The notes under the pieces: model-generated
Database searches by the model: none
What the model was told of the DNA's origin: nothing
What the model saw: only the letters and a program-made list of their open reading frames with translations
Shown: positions 10,310 through 20,649 of the stretch, in pieces
Layout of the letters: each line of letters starts with the position of its first letter
Position numbering within the stretch: the stretch's first letter is position 1
Assembly (NCBI GenBank): GCA_034231615.1
Contig: CM067306.1
Span: 39,464,101-39,528,100, forward strand
Direction: 5' to 3'
DNA length: 64,000 nucleotides
Source of the DNA: Meghimatium bilineatum
Taxonomy: Eukaryota; Mollusca; Gastropoda; Stylommatophora; Philomycidae
Made by a program: the position numbers and the translations under genes

Positions 10310-12470
10310 ACCGGATGGAATTAGATACGATGACATTAGTCAAGAACGGATGAGGAGTTGGGAGAGTTGTCGGACATGTATAATAATAGTCTTTTAAAGG
10401 GCACAGTAGAATAAGACTGGTTACATGGCTATTTAGTCCCACTACCCAAACCTTACACGGATCACACACACCAGGATACAAGGCGACAGAATAATAACAA
10501 TGCAGAATACGATAGGAAAGCTTTTGGAAAAAAAATTTTGGCTGGAAGATGTCGAGTCATCTTGAGAGAAATAAGTGTTTACCAACGTTCTTATGTGGGT
10601 AACGTCCAGGAAAGAAGACATGGTAGAATGCAGCCATCTTTGCGCATGATGTTTATGATGCTTGGATTCACACATGAAGACACGTGCAGTCACAATAGAT
10701 CTTGAAGATGTTTACAATAGAGTGTCTTTGGATATCTTGATGGAACAATTGTTAAATCTTGTAGTAAATCTTTTGTCGTGCAGTAGGTTGGAGCGGTCCT
10801 TCTGTACAGGATTGCAGACCTAACCTGTGATAACTGGATATCGGAACCAACGATTATTAGTCCGGGTCTGCCACATAGATCGCCTCTATTTCCTTTGCTT
10901 TTCAATGTATACACAGTGCACATCACTAGCAATCAAATAACAGGTGCTGGCAGAACGATGTCGTACGCCGATGACATCCTGGTGTATAGGCAGGGCAGAA
11001 ATCGAGAAGAATTCGTCGTGGAACTACAGGCGGAGCGCAACAGTTTGGCGAACTGGTGTAGAGATTCAGGAGCAGTGGTAAAGCCTTCTAAGACATTCGT
11101 GACTTGGTTTTCCCTGAACAATTACATGGTAAAGACGCATATGCCACATGTTTCATAGGACGGGAATTGTTTAGAAAAAAATTAGTATAATGAGATACCT
11201 GTGTGTGTTGTTTGATTGAAGTCTGAGTTTCAGGGAACTTCTTGACCATGTTCTCATAAGGGCAGGAAAAGGCTTAACAGAAATGAAGGTTATGGCTACT
11301 ACTCATTGTGAGCAGAGGTTGCTATTTCTTTTGTATCAGCGTTTGGTAGTGGCTGTGGTGGAATATGCACTAGCAATTCTGACTCTTAGCCACACTGAGA
11401 TCGAATGACTGTATAGAATCCAGAATAATGCAATGCGCACCATTCTTGGGTGCACAAGAGATTTATCGACAATAGCTATGCAGTACCTGCTCGACTGTCC
11501 TACGGCAGAACACTGATTGCAGTATTGCTGTACACGGGAGTACCTTCAGATACATGCAGATAAGGAACACCCATTGCATTCAGAAATATAGAAAGTTAAA
11601 GGTAGCAGACTTACAGAGGGAAGTCGTGGATAGGATGTGCTGAGGATGTCGTACAAAGTGTGTGCAGATTGCCAGATGTGGGAGCATGTGAGGCATGGAT
11701 ATCTCTAGCCACAGATTTTGAAAATTGTTTGAGAGTAGTAATAACACTTAGAAAACTCTTTGAATGGTGTCATACGGCTGTGAAGTAAGAGGTTCAGGAT
11801 TTGCTCAGTGAGAATGCTAAAGAGGGGATTTGATTATATATTATACTGATGGATCTGTGATTAGACATATTCGCACTGCTTTGGCCTTCACAGCTCAATG
11901 CGCAAGTACAAAGATCAGGAAGGAGAGTGCGACCTTTTCTGTGACTACGAGTAGCCTAACCATGGAGATTATTGCGGTGACATTGGCATTTGAGTGGGTA
12001 GGCACACAGAAGGTAACACGGGTCTACATCTTGAGTGACTCTATGAGTATGATTAGGAAGGTACAAGTGGATCTCGTTCGCGAACACTGGATTGATGCCA
12101 TGAGAAAGGCTAGTTTGAAAGTAGCTGCTTTTATTTTCGTGTCAGGACAAGTGAGGGTTCGAGGCAATGAAAGAGCAGAGCAACTGGCATCATGCGCGAT
12201 GGGGCAATGGATCAAGCTGGCGTTTTGAACTCTATAAGAGATATTGCATGCGAGAGTGAGACTAGTGTTGATGATGGTTCTTTTTCAATGACCATGATTA
12301 ACGTTCGACTTTTTAAATGTGGTGTTGCTAAAAGTGAACATTTTGGAGAGCGCAGACGTATAATGGTCAACCAGCAGAGGACCGGTACTGTCCGCAGAAT
12401 TGTAATGGCAGATACACTCAGGAGAGATCAGAGCAACTATGGACGTGTCAGTTTGCAGTGATGATGATCG
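10310..12470 (+). mobile_element. RNase H-bearing LINE (I/Nimbus-like group), family C, decayed
   Basis: In order on the plus strand: RT finger motifs (WLHGYLVPLPKPYTDHTHPG region, about 10425-10480, frame-broken), AVTIDLEDVYNRVS (motif A, about 10688-10730), a scrambled motif B, then SYADDILVYRQGRNREE (motif C, about 10961-11010) with the thumb segment NSLANWCRDSGAVVKPSK. An RNase H domain follows at 11830-12228: YTDGS at about 11842, the acidic residue in TMEII, SDSMSM as the third acidic site, and GQVRVRGNERAEQLAS as the fourth. Many stops lie between about 11150 and 11830. RNase H after RT places it in the I/Nimbus/R1-like groups rather than RTE. Confidence 0.75.
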
Positions 12471-12479
12471 ACAACTAAC

Positions 12480-12847
12480 TAACTGGGTCTCTTTGTCTTT
12501 GACCCTATATGGAACAGGCGACTCAGCCCAAAACGTCCTTAGTCGTCTCTTAGGACATGCATGGAATGTAAACCGTGTTGCTATTCTTTGTTCCCTTTGA
12601 ACCCGGCAAAACACGATTGACATTTTACTGAATATCGCATCTGTTATCCATGTTTGTTTGTTCTTTGTTTTTCTTATTTGCAAATTTGCGTTAGATATTT
12701 GAACAGTTTTTCTTAGACTATCTCATCTGTTGTATATTTTCTCTCCTGGAATCTGTATTTTTAGCATATATAATTCTTTGGTTCTGTAAATATTTTTATA
12801 TGGCTGAAAGACCTTGACTCTAACTACGGACTTGAAGAGATGAGTAA
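12480..12847 (+). repeat. T-rich repeat with degenerate hairpin-AAACGTCC motif
   Basis: The segment at about 12510-12540 (GGAACAGG then GCCCAAAACGTCC) resembles the hairpin-GAAACGTC motif at 4601-4633, and it is likewise followed by T-rich, gene-free sequence. It is too degraded to fold convincingly. I include it as a probable further member of that repeat family. Confidence 0.35.
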
Positions 12848-13095
12848 GTAAGTAAAGTAACCCATAGCATTTATTGATGCCGCAGTTGTGAGAAGTTAGC
12901 TAGCTAACATTTAAGCGGCTCTTCAAATGAGAGCGGTAGCCATCATCTCTCCCTCGCAGTCTTTACTTCCAGGGTTAATCCGGTACCCATTCAATACTGG
13001 TTCGACCGGAAGCCGTTGCGATCTGAAAAAAATTTCCGCCTCAATTGGGGAATGAACCCAGGACCACTCATATGCGAAGCCAGTGCGAATAGATG
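12848..13095 (-). repeat. tRNA-derived SINE, family 1, minus-strand copy
   Basis: On the minus strand this copy contains a tRNA-like block (GGTCCTGGGTTCATTCCCC, with a box B of the form GGTTCANNCC), a body with GGTACCGGATTAACCC and ACTGCGAGGGAGAGATGATG, and a tail ending in AATGCTATGGGTTACTTTACTT. The same order and sequence recur on the plus strand at 31558-31785. Upstream of box B the text GCACTGGCTTCGCATATG is also tRNA-like. Two diverged copies sharing head, body and tail make a SINE family the simplest reading. Confidence 0.75.
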
Positions 13096-13141
13096 AGTTC
13101 AGACGTTTTAAAACTAATGATATATATGTTTTTTGGGTGTC

Positions 13142-14068
13142 TGTTATGACAGTATAAAGTCGTATACTGTTGAACTTCTTAAGATTGACTGACAGTATAA
13201 AGTTGAACTTCTACTGTGGTGCATATATGGTCGTGGTATATATGTGTGGTGACTATGTGGGCCCTGTCGTTATTGTAGCGTAGAGTAACTATTCCACAAC
13301 ATCAATGTGATACATAAAGGCTGAATAACTCACTGCAACTTCAGCGTTCACATATATATGGTAACTTTATTATATTGGTTCAAAGTGTCCAGAAGGTACA
13401 ACATAAATTTACAACATCAATTTGATAAATAGAGTATCCAATATTCTGCAATCAATTATATGTATGTAACTGAACTCCAGTATACGATAGTATAATCCAA
13501 CTCTTAAACAACTCAGTGTTTCCAGACTATCAAGTCTGAAACTATTCTCTAACTCCGAACCACTGGACTGGTTCGAGACTATCTTTTCTTGACACGTCTA
13601 TCCAGCGCGAATTCCAAGCTCTAACTCATCTCGAAACCAAACTAACTCCTTCACACTAAAACCTCTCATTCATTTTCCCACAATTCTCACTCTTTCAACA
13701 TTTATGTGAGTCCCAAAATTATCTGCATTCAATCTGTCCGTTCATTCAACATCACACGGTCACAAACTACTTATTTCAAGTGTCCGTAGTCTAATCTAGC
13801 GATCTCAACCGTTTCCTTATTTCACTGGTCAACATTCAGGTCACCGCGAGATACAAATCTGCGTGTCACCGTCTTTTGTATTGCTTGTTGCAATTAAACA
13901 TTTTGACCGGTGGCTCAGAACCCTATTATCTGATAGGAATCTCCGTTAACTGATACGATCTTAGTCTGGCCAAGAAACTACTCCGATGTATTAATAGCTG
14001 CCACCTTTATTCCGGACGGTAGCTAGAGTTGGTTATGCAACTAAATTACTAGTATGGCCGGTGTAACA
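13142..14068 (-). repeat. Possible solo LTR
   Basis: About 930 bp without coding potential is bounded by TGTTATGACA on the left and GGTGTAACA on the right, giving 5'-TG...CA-3' ends. Read on the minus strand it begins TGTTACACC and carries AATAAA near its far end (about 13365). No clear 5-bp target duplication or internal retroviral-type genes were found. Call it an LTR only tentatively; it could be any non-coding repeat. Confidence 0.25.
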
Positions 14069-14179
14069 GTCACATTGTTACCGTGAACATAAGACCAATG
14101 TATTTGTGCATGATATAATTAGTGTAGTATAGCGGGTCAACAAGAACCACAGTTAAAAATCGTGAAACTTTACAAAATT

Positions 14180-14420
14180 CGGTGGTAGGAGCAAGTGATG
14201 AGATATTCCTTGATGACAAAAATAATTTTCAATGTACTTTGGAGGGGGAAGAGGAAAAAAGCACGGTGAACAGAAGACATGACTGGATAATATCTAGAAC
14301 TGGACAAGGTATGAAGTTTACAAACTCATCAGGATGGTTGAAGATAGAGATGTGTAGAGGTGGAGATCTTTCTGCTTCAAATGTCTCGATGTGACACCAC
14401 CAAGTCTACGACTGTTTTAC
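14180..14420 (+). mobile_element. RTE-like LINE 3' tail fragment
   Basis: Translation in overlapping frames gives TGQGMKFTN then RMVEDRDVWRW and TPPSLRL. This is the ending commonly seen in RTE-type elements (a tryptophan-rich EDRDxWR block followed by a short tail). A frameshift separates the two parts. Everything upstream is missing. Confidence 0.5.
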
Positions 14421-14460
14421 TATTATTATTGTTTTTGTTTCAACTATCTGTTCGTTAAAC

Positions 14461-15042
14461 TCTTTATTGCCTTTCAGCGTCAGGGGTAGAAGAGTTCTCT
14501 GGAGATGGTCACCGTGTGTTCTGAGAATATTGTGGAATTTGTCGCCTCTTGTATTTCGACGATCCATCGTTTCCGTGGTCGGCCTCTAGGTTTGCCTTCA
14601 CTGTATTTGTGTAGCATAGCTTGCTGTGGTATGCTGTCTTGTGGTAGTCTGATGATTTATGCAAACCATTGTATTTACTGTCTCTTAATATATTCCGAGA
14701 TTGAGGAGGTGCCGGTTCTTTTTCTAATGTTCTCATTTCTTAGTCTTTTAGCTATATTCCTAGGATTCTTGGTAAGCATGCCATTTCAACTGTCACAAGT
14801 GTACGTTTGTCTTGTGCTGTCGTTGTTCATGTTTGGCAGTGGTAACATATCGTTGACATAATAATCGTTTTGAATAGTGTGATTTTGGTGTATTAATTTA
14901 CAATTTTGTTTCTGAAGATTGGTGACATTCTAGGGCTTGGTATGCTTTACTACATCTATTGTGTATTTCTTTTCTGCTCTTGCCGTCTGTTGTTATAGTT
15001 CTTCCTAGGTATGTGAATTGTCACTTTTTTAAGTCTGTTGTT

Positions 15043-15141
<99 letters not shown>

Positions 15142-15360
15142 TGTTTCTTTCTGTTCTTCCCATTTTCGTTACTTCGGTCTTTTCTATGTTTATCTTCATG
15201 TTAAAGGTTGGCATATTTGATTTAATCTATTTATCTTTATACATGCTCTTCTGATGATACTACTAGTTCTTGGTCGTCTGCAAATAGCAATTATTTTAAG
15301 TTATCCTTTAGATTGTTTTCTTCCATCTCATTGTTTCATGCACTTTATAATTAGGTGTTC
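14461..15360 (-). mobile_element. RTE-like LINE family B relic interrupted by (AT)n
   Basis: The minus-strand sequence carries the RT motif C (LLFADDQ, near 15290-15270), the KINIEKTEV segment, a long (AT)n run, then GRPRKRWIVEIQEAT near 14590-14550 and a terminal RELFYP. It is closely related to the copy at 28560-29437, which begins with the same 3' end (CCTTTCAGCGTCAGGGGT). The dinucleotide run sits where the other copy has a few bases of AATATATACATA, so the microsatellite grew from element sequence. Confidence 0.75.
15047..15138. repeat. (AT)46 microsatellite
   Basis: A perfect dinucleotide run of 92 bases inside a LINE relic. It creates spurious Ile-Tyr repeat reading frames on both strands. 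Confidence 0.97.
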
Positions 15361-15532
15361 ACATCACTTTTTTACTTATACACGGTATTTAAACATATTG
15401 AAGCGAGCATGGGGGAGGGGGTTGAATTCTCGGATATTTATAATAGAGTGGTTGGGGGTTGCTTCATACAAGTAGAAATGAAAAAGTAAAAAAGTATTGA
15501 CGTAATTTATGGACAGACCTATATATGTCTCT

Positions 15533-17655
15533 CTCTCTTTGTTGACAGAGTTCAGCAGCTGAGCCAGTATGTCTCTCTATTTGTTGACAGAGTTCAGCAG
15601 CTGAGCCAGTATGTCTCTCTATTTGTTGACAGGGTTCAGCGGCTGAGCCAGTATGTCTCTCTCTATTTGTTGACAGAGTTCAGCAGCTGAGCCAGTATGT
15701 CTCTCTCTATTTGTTGACAGAGTTCAGCAGCTGAGCCAGTATGTCTCTCTCTATTTGTTGACAGAGTTCAGCAGCTGAGCCAGTATGTCTCTCTATTTGT
15801 TGACAGAGTTCAGCAGCTGAGCCAGTATGTCTCTCTCTATTTGTTGACAGAGTTCAGCAGCTGAGCCAGTATGTCTCTCTCTATTTGTTGACAGGGTTCA
15901 GCAGCTGAGCCAGTATGTCTCTCTCTATTTGTTGACAGAGTTCAGCAGCTGAGCCAGTATGTCTCTCTCTATTTGTTGACAGGGTTCAGCAGCTGAGCCA
16001 GTATGTCTCTCTATTTGTTGACAGAGTTCAGCAGCTGAGCCAGTATGTCTCTCTCTATTTGTTGACAGAGTTCAGCAGCTGAGCCAGTATGTCTCTCTAT
16101 TTGTTGACAGAGTTCAGCAGCTGAGCCAGTATGTCTCTCTCTATTTGTTGACAGAGTTCAGCAGCTGAGCCAGTATGTCTCTCTCTATTTGTTGACAGAG
16201 TTCAGCAGCTGAGCCAGTATGTCTCTCTCTATTTGTTGACAGAGTTCAGCAGCTGAGCCAGTATGTCTCTCTATTTGTTGACAGAGTTCAGCAGCTGAGC
16301 CAGTATGTCTCTCTATTTGTTGACAGGGTTCAGCAGCTGAGCCAGTATGTCTCTCTCTATTTGTTGACAGAGTTCAGCAGCTGAGCCAGTATGTCTCTCT
16401 CTATTTGTTGACAGAGTTCAGCAGCTGAGCCAGTATGTCTCTCTATTTGTTGACAGAGTTCAGCAGCTGAGCCAGTATGTCTCTCTATTTGTTGACAGAG
16501 TTCAGCAGCTGAGCCAGTATGTCTCTCTATTTGTTGACAGAGTTCAGCAGCTGAGCCAGTATGTCTCTCTCTCTTTGTTGACAGAGTTCAGCAGCTGAGC
16601 CAGTATGTCTCTCTCTATTTGTTGACAGAGTTCAGCAGCTGAGCCAGTATGTCTCTCTCTATTTGTTGACAGAGTTCAGCAGCTGAGCCAGTATGTCTCT
16701 CTATTTGTTGACAGAGTTCAGCAGCTGAGCCAGTATGTCTCTCTATTTGTTGACAGAGTTCAGCAGCTGAGCCAGTATGTCTCTCTCTATTTGTTGACAG
16801 AGTTCAGCAGCTGAGCCAGTATGTCTCTCTATTTGTTGACAGAGTTCAGCAGCTGAGCCAGTATGTCTCTCTCTATTTGTTGACAGAGTTCAGCAGCTGA
16901 GCCAGTATGTCTCTCTATTTGTTGACAGAGTTCAGCAGCTGAGCCAGTATGTCTCTCTCTCTTTGTTGACAGGGTTCAGCAGCTGAGCCAGTATGTCTCT
17001 CTCTCTTTGTTGACAGAGTTCAGCAGCTGAGCCAGTATGTCTCTCTATTTGTTGACAGAGTTCAGCAGCTGAGCCAGTATGTCTCTCTCTATTTGTTGAC
17101 AGAGTTCAGCAGCTGAGCCAGTATGTCTCTCTCTATTTGTTGACAGAGTTCAGCAGCTGAGCCAGTATGTCTCTCTATTTGTTGACAGAGTTCAGCAGCT
17201 GAGCCAGTATGTCTCTCTCTATTTGTTGACAGAGTTCAGCAGCTGAGCCAGTATGTCTCTCTATTTGTTGACAGAGTTCAGCAGCTGAGCCAGTATGTCT
17301 CTCTCTATTTGTTGACAGAGTTCAGCAGCTGAGCCAGTATGTCTCTCTCTATTTGTTGACAGAGTTCAGCAGCTGAGCCAGTATGTCTCTCTATTTGTTG
17401 ACAGAGTTCAGCAGCTGAGCCAGTATGTCTCTCTCTATTTGTTGACAGAGTTCAGCAGCTGAGCCAGTATGTCTCTCTCTATTTGTTGACAGAGTTCAGC
17501 AGCTGAGCCAGTATGTCTCTCTCTCTTTGTTGACAGGGTTCAGCAGCTGAGCCAGTATGTCTCTCTCTCTTTGTTGACAGAGTTCAGCAGCTGAGCCAGT
17601 ATGTCTCTCTCTCTTTGTTGACAGAGTTCAGCAGCTGAGCCAGTATGTCTCTCTC
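15533..17655. repeat. 42/44-bp satellite, 49 copies
   Basis: A tandem array of one unit reading TATGTCTCTCT, (A/C)TTTGTTGACAG, (A/G)GTTCAGCAGCTGAGCCAG. I counted 49 copies by their GTTGACAG core. Units come in two lengths, differing by one CT in the CTCTCT run, and carry only three or four recurrent base variants (A/C in the tract, AGAG/AGGG, one GGCTGAGC). This is extreme homogeneity and indicates recent amplification. Each unit contains the palindromic core CAGCTG, and TTCAGCAGCTGAGCC can form a short hairpin. No coding function is claimed. Confidence 0.97.
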
Positions 17656-17702
17656 AGTTGTTCATATTATCGAATGTTCTGCATGTTATATTTTTCAATT
17701 TA

Positions 17703-18098
17703 TAGTGGAGTACCACGTACACATCACGAATATCTGGCTCAAGTACACAGTAGTGTACCAAGTACATATGTCGACTATCTGTCTCAAGTAAACAGTAGTG
17801 TACCAAGTACACATGTCGACTATCTGTCTCAAGTACACAGTGGTGTACCAAGTACACATGACGATTACCTGTCTCAAGTGCACAGTAGTGTACCAAGAAC
17901 ACATGACGAATATCTATCTCAAGTACATAGCAGTGTACCAAGTACACATGTCGACTATCTATCTCAAGTACATAGCAGTGTACCAAGTACATATGACGAC
18001 TAACTGTCTCAAGTACACAGTGGTGTACCAAGTACACATGACGACTATCTGTCTCAAGTACACAGTGGTGTAACAAGTACCAATAAAGACTATCTATA
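17703..18098. repeat. 45-bp satellite, about 8.8 copies
   Basis: Tandem units start at 17740, 17785, 17830, 17875, 17920, 17965, 18010 and 18055, spaced exactly 45 bases, with a partial unit before. Each holds CAAGTACACAGTAGTGTACC and ACATG-CGACTATCTGTCT. Because 45 is divisible by three, long open frames appear on both strands. They are by-products of the period rather than genes. The array follows the 42/44-bp satellite after about 47 bases of unique sequence. Confidence 0.95.
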
Positions 18099-18464
18099 AA
18101 CATTGGCAATTGAAAAATCTGGTTACGGTCTAAGTAATGGAGGATCGTTTATTCTTTCTTGACAAATCAAGTCCTGGTTAATCATTAATTTAACAAATTA
18201 ATATCATAAAAATTAAACATCTGTGTTACTAAAACGGATTAAAGGGTTTCCATAATGAAGGTCTAAAGCAAATAACAATGAAACGAGAGACATAGAAATC
18301 TTTGTCATCCGCCCTATGTGCCGTCTTTGACCCTAGAGGAATAACTAACTAACTAACTAACTAAAATTAGTGACATTTATAAATAATTATTCAAGCTAAT
18401 TTAAGAATAAATTGAAAAAATCATCATTAGAGACTTAGTTAAAAACTGGAAATTTTACACTGCA
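18099..18464 (+). other. Spacer with a LINE-type 3' end and (CTAA)n tail
   Basis: Mostly unassigned. At about 18305-18362, CCCTATGTGCCGTCTTTGAC runs into AACTAACTAACTAACTAAC. The same CCCTATGTGCCGCCTACGAC string ends the RTE-like relic at 60240-60860, so this is probably a severely 5'-truncated LINE insertion. Confidence 0.4.
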
Positions 18465-18757
18465 TACAGTGGGTCTCACCAATGACCCACTAGACAAACT
18501 ACCATGCAACAGAAAACTTAGTAGATGACATGCTGTTATTTTGAGGCTCTCTTATGGAAGCTTGGTAGCATGTCATCTATACAATTATAGACCCTCTTTG
18601 AGTAGAAGGCTCCTTCAATAGGCATTGCATTAAGCCGAAAGCTGAAGTCTCCTGGGTATGAAAGAAATCTCAGAAAAACCACCCCACTGCATATAGGAAG
18701 TAAGATCTCATCTCTAGTAATTCATGGAGTTCTCAATCAATCAATCAATCAATCAAT
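18465..18757 (+). repeat. CAAT-tailed SINE-like repeat, family 2, plus copy
   Basis: This non-coding repeat includes CCACTAGACAAAC-ACCATGCAACAGAAAAC, a GATGACATGCTGTTA segment, a CTCCTTCAATAGGCATTG segment and CAGAAAAACCACCCC, and ends in a (TCAA)n run (18733-18757). The reverse complement is found at 25576-25860 in the same order, starting with the matching (GATT)n. Pieces of it also flank the insertion at 34729-35311. The simple-repeat tail is typical of retroposed SINE or LINE ends. No RNA polymerase III boxes were recognised. Confidence 0.75.
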
Positions 18758-19238
18758 TTTTGAAATATATTCGAACTTTATACATTCTATGATCAATTAC
18801 AGCTACAGACTCCAGCCAGAAGACAAGAGACGCACAAGTGTCTGGGACAATCTGCAAGTTGCTATGCAAACGTACGTTATAATAAATATTACTTTACGCA
18901 GTAAATAAATATAGAAATATTTAGTCTCCATTTCTGGTGAGATACGAATTTAACATTCTGTCGGGACGGAATAGCGGACTATAGGCACAAATAAAACGGC
19001 GACACAACGAATTTCCATTCTCTGGACTACATCCTGCTGGAAATCTAGTGGGACCGTTGTCCTTCTGCAAGTGGGATCTAGTGGGAGTTTGAGAATGAGC
19101 GATGAAGAAGAAGAAGAGCACCAGTTATATCTTCTTGTTATTGATTTTGTTTTTATTGTTCATTTTTTTCATTTATATTATTGTTCGTTGACATGTTTCT
19201 GAAAGAACATCACAGAGTAGAAAAATGTTTACCTCCAC
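18758..19238. other. Unassigned spacer
   Basis: No supported gene. A run of GAA repeats at about 19104-19120, after GTGGGATCTAGTGGGAG, looks like the 3' tail of a retroelement similar to the GAA tails at 6908 and 8350, but no coding part is recognisable. Confidence 0.35.
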
Positions 19239-20258
19239 TTGCGTTTTAAATTGTCAGAAATCAAGTCACTATCAAGAGATACAGCAATACAAAATTCTGA
19301 CCTAGTGAGTCTTATGAAACCAAGACATAAAACAATAGAGACCTGCCAAGAACAACGGATTCATGTCTATACTGATAGGTCTGCTTTCAAAACCACTATC
19401 AATGCAGGTTATGGTGTCTATATACAATATCCAGGCAAAAAATATGATGAATTGTTTTATGCCTGTGGGGAAATATGTTCTGACTATGAAGCTGAAATAA
19501 CATCACTAGAAGTTGCCTTATACCTGATATGAAGACCATATTTGATGTCTTTCCATCAAAAGTCCGATACATTGTGATTTTTACAGACTCTATGTCCGCT
19601 CTTCAAATACTAGAATGTGATGGAAATGGTAAACTGCGCTAGTTGAAATATATCACCATGTCAACCAGCTGTTTACATCTTATGAAGTCAGCATTGTTGT
19701 GCAGTGAATACCTGGCCACTCAAACATACCTGACAATGACAAGGCATAAAGACTAACAAAGAAGGGCACACAACAAGAATAGCCATATACACAAACCACA
19801 ATGCAACCAGTTAAAATGATGGTGAAATCTTCGAACACAGAGAATTGGATGAACAGATGGACCATGATAAACATTGAGAGGGAAATCTAAAAATATATGA
19901 CAAGTCCAAATTCTAAAGAACGTCAACCTCCTGGGAAGGAAATACCAGAGTATCATTATCTGATATAGCATATAACATGTACAGCTAAACAAACATCTGA
20001 ACAAAATACAACACACTCCAGGATACGGATGTGTACTCAATCCTACGAAACCTTTGACCACAACTTTTCTGAAAGTTTAGCGCCGGTTGACGTCGGGAAA
20101 ATACTTCTCCCTCCAAGGCCAGATAATATAACACACATTATATGGAATGCAACAACACCTCCGATACACATGCATATATCACATAATGGCATTAGGTCAA
20201 AGGGTTGCATGAGCCCATGAACCCCTGGATCAGCAACCAACCAACCAACATTTTTCTA
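19239..20258 (+). mobile_element. RNase H-bearing LINE 3' end, family D, with AACC tail
   Basis: An RNase H domain begins with IHVYTDRSAF (first acidic site in YTDRS, about 19350-19390), then NAGYGVYIQYPG and SDYEAEITSLEVAL (second acidic residue). A frameshift precedes a TDSMSAL-like third site near 19586-19600. The rest decays. The element ends at about 20180-20258 with GAGCCCATGAACCCCTGGATCAGC-type sequence and (CAACCAAC)n. The same end recurs at 56885-56960, and a related segment lies at 47590-47826. It is 5' truncated and lacks RT. Confidence 0.7.
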
Positions 20259-20649
20259 GAATTCGCATTATTCTATGTAGTGAAGAAGAGGAACACCCCC
20301 CCCCCCCCCGCTCAGCGCAAATGAAATATCATATTTAACTCATCGCGAATACAAATCATAGAAATAATGTATGAAACATTTCCTTTCGTAAATAATGACT
20401 AGCGATGTAGCTCGTGTTTCCTTTGTGCAATGGAACCTTTACACGGAGATTCATGTTATACCAAGAATACGGTAACACGAGTCTCCACAGAATGTATATG
20501 TGATTTCTGTAACATTATGTTAAGTATCATCACGACAGCAGATATAGGTATATATGGTCTTCTGTAACATTATGTTACGTATTATCAAGACAGCAGATAT
20601 AGGCACATAAAACGATCCGAATTTTATTGTATTTGTTTATTTATTTCAG
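20259..20649 (+). other. Intron or 5' flank of the DUF229 gene
   Basis: Gene-free sequence with a run of 14 C (20296-20309) and an imperfect direct repeat of about 55 bases: TCTGTAACATTATGTTA-GTAT at about 20503 and again at about 20561, each followed by GACAGCAGATATAGG. It ends in TTATTTATTTCAG at 20637-20649, a good 3' splice acceptor for the exon that follows. Confidence 0.6.

Noticed and set aside
17654..18109. ORFs up to 151 codons on both strands with His/Tyr/Cys repeats
   Set aside because: The 45-bp period keeps several frames open at once on both strands, as expected of a satellite and not of a gene.
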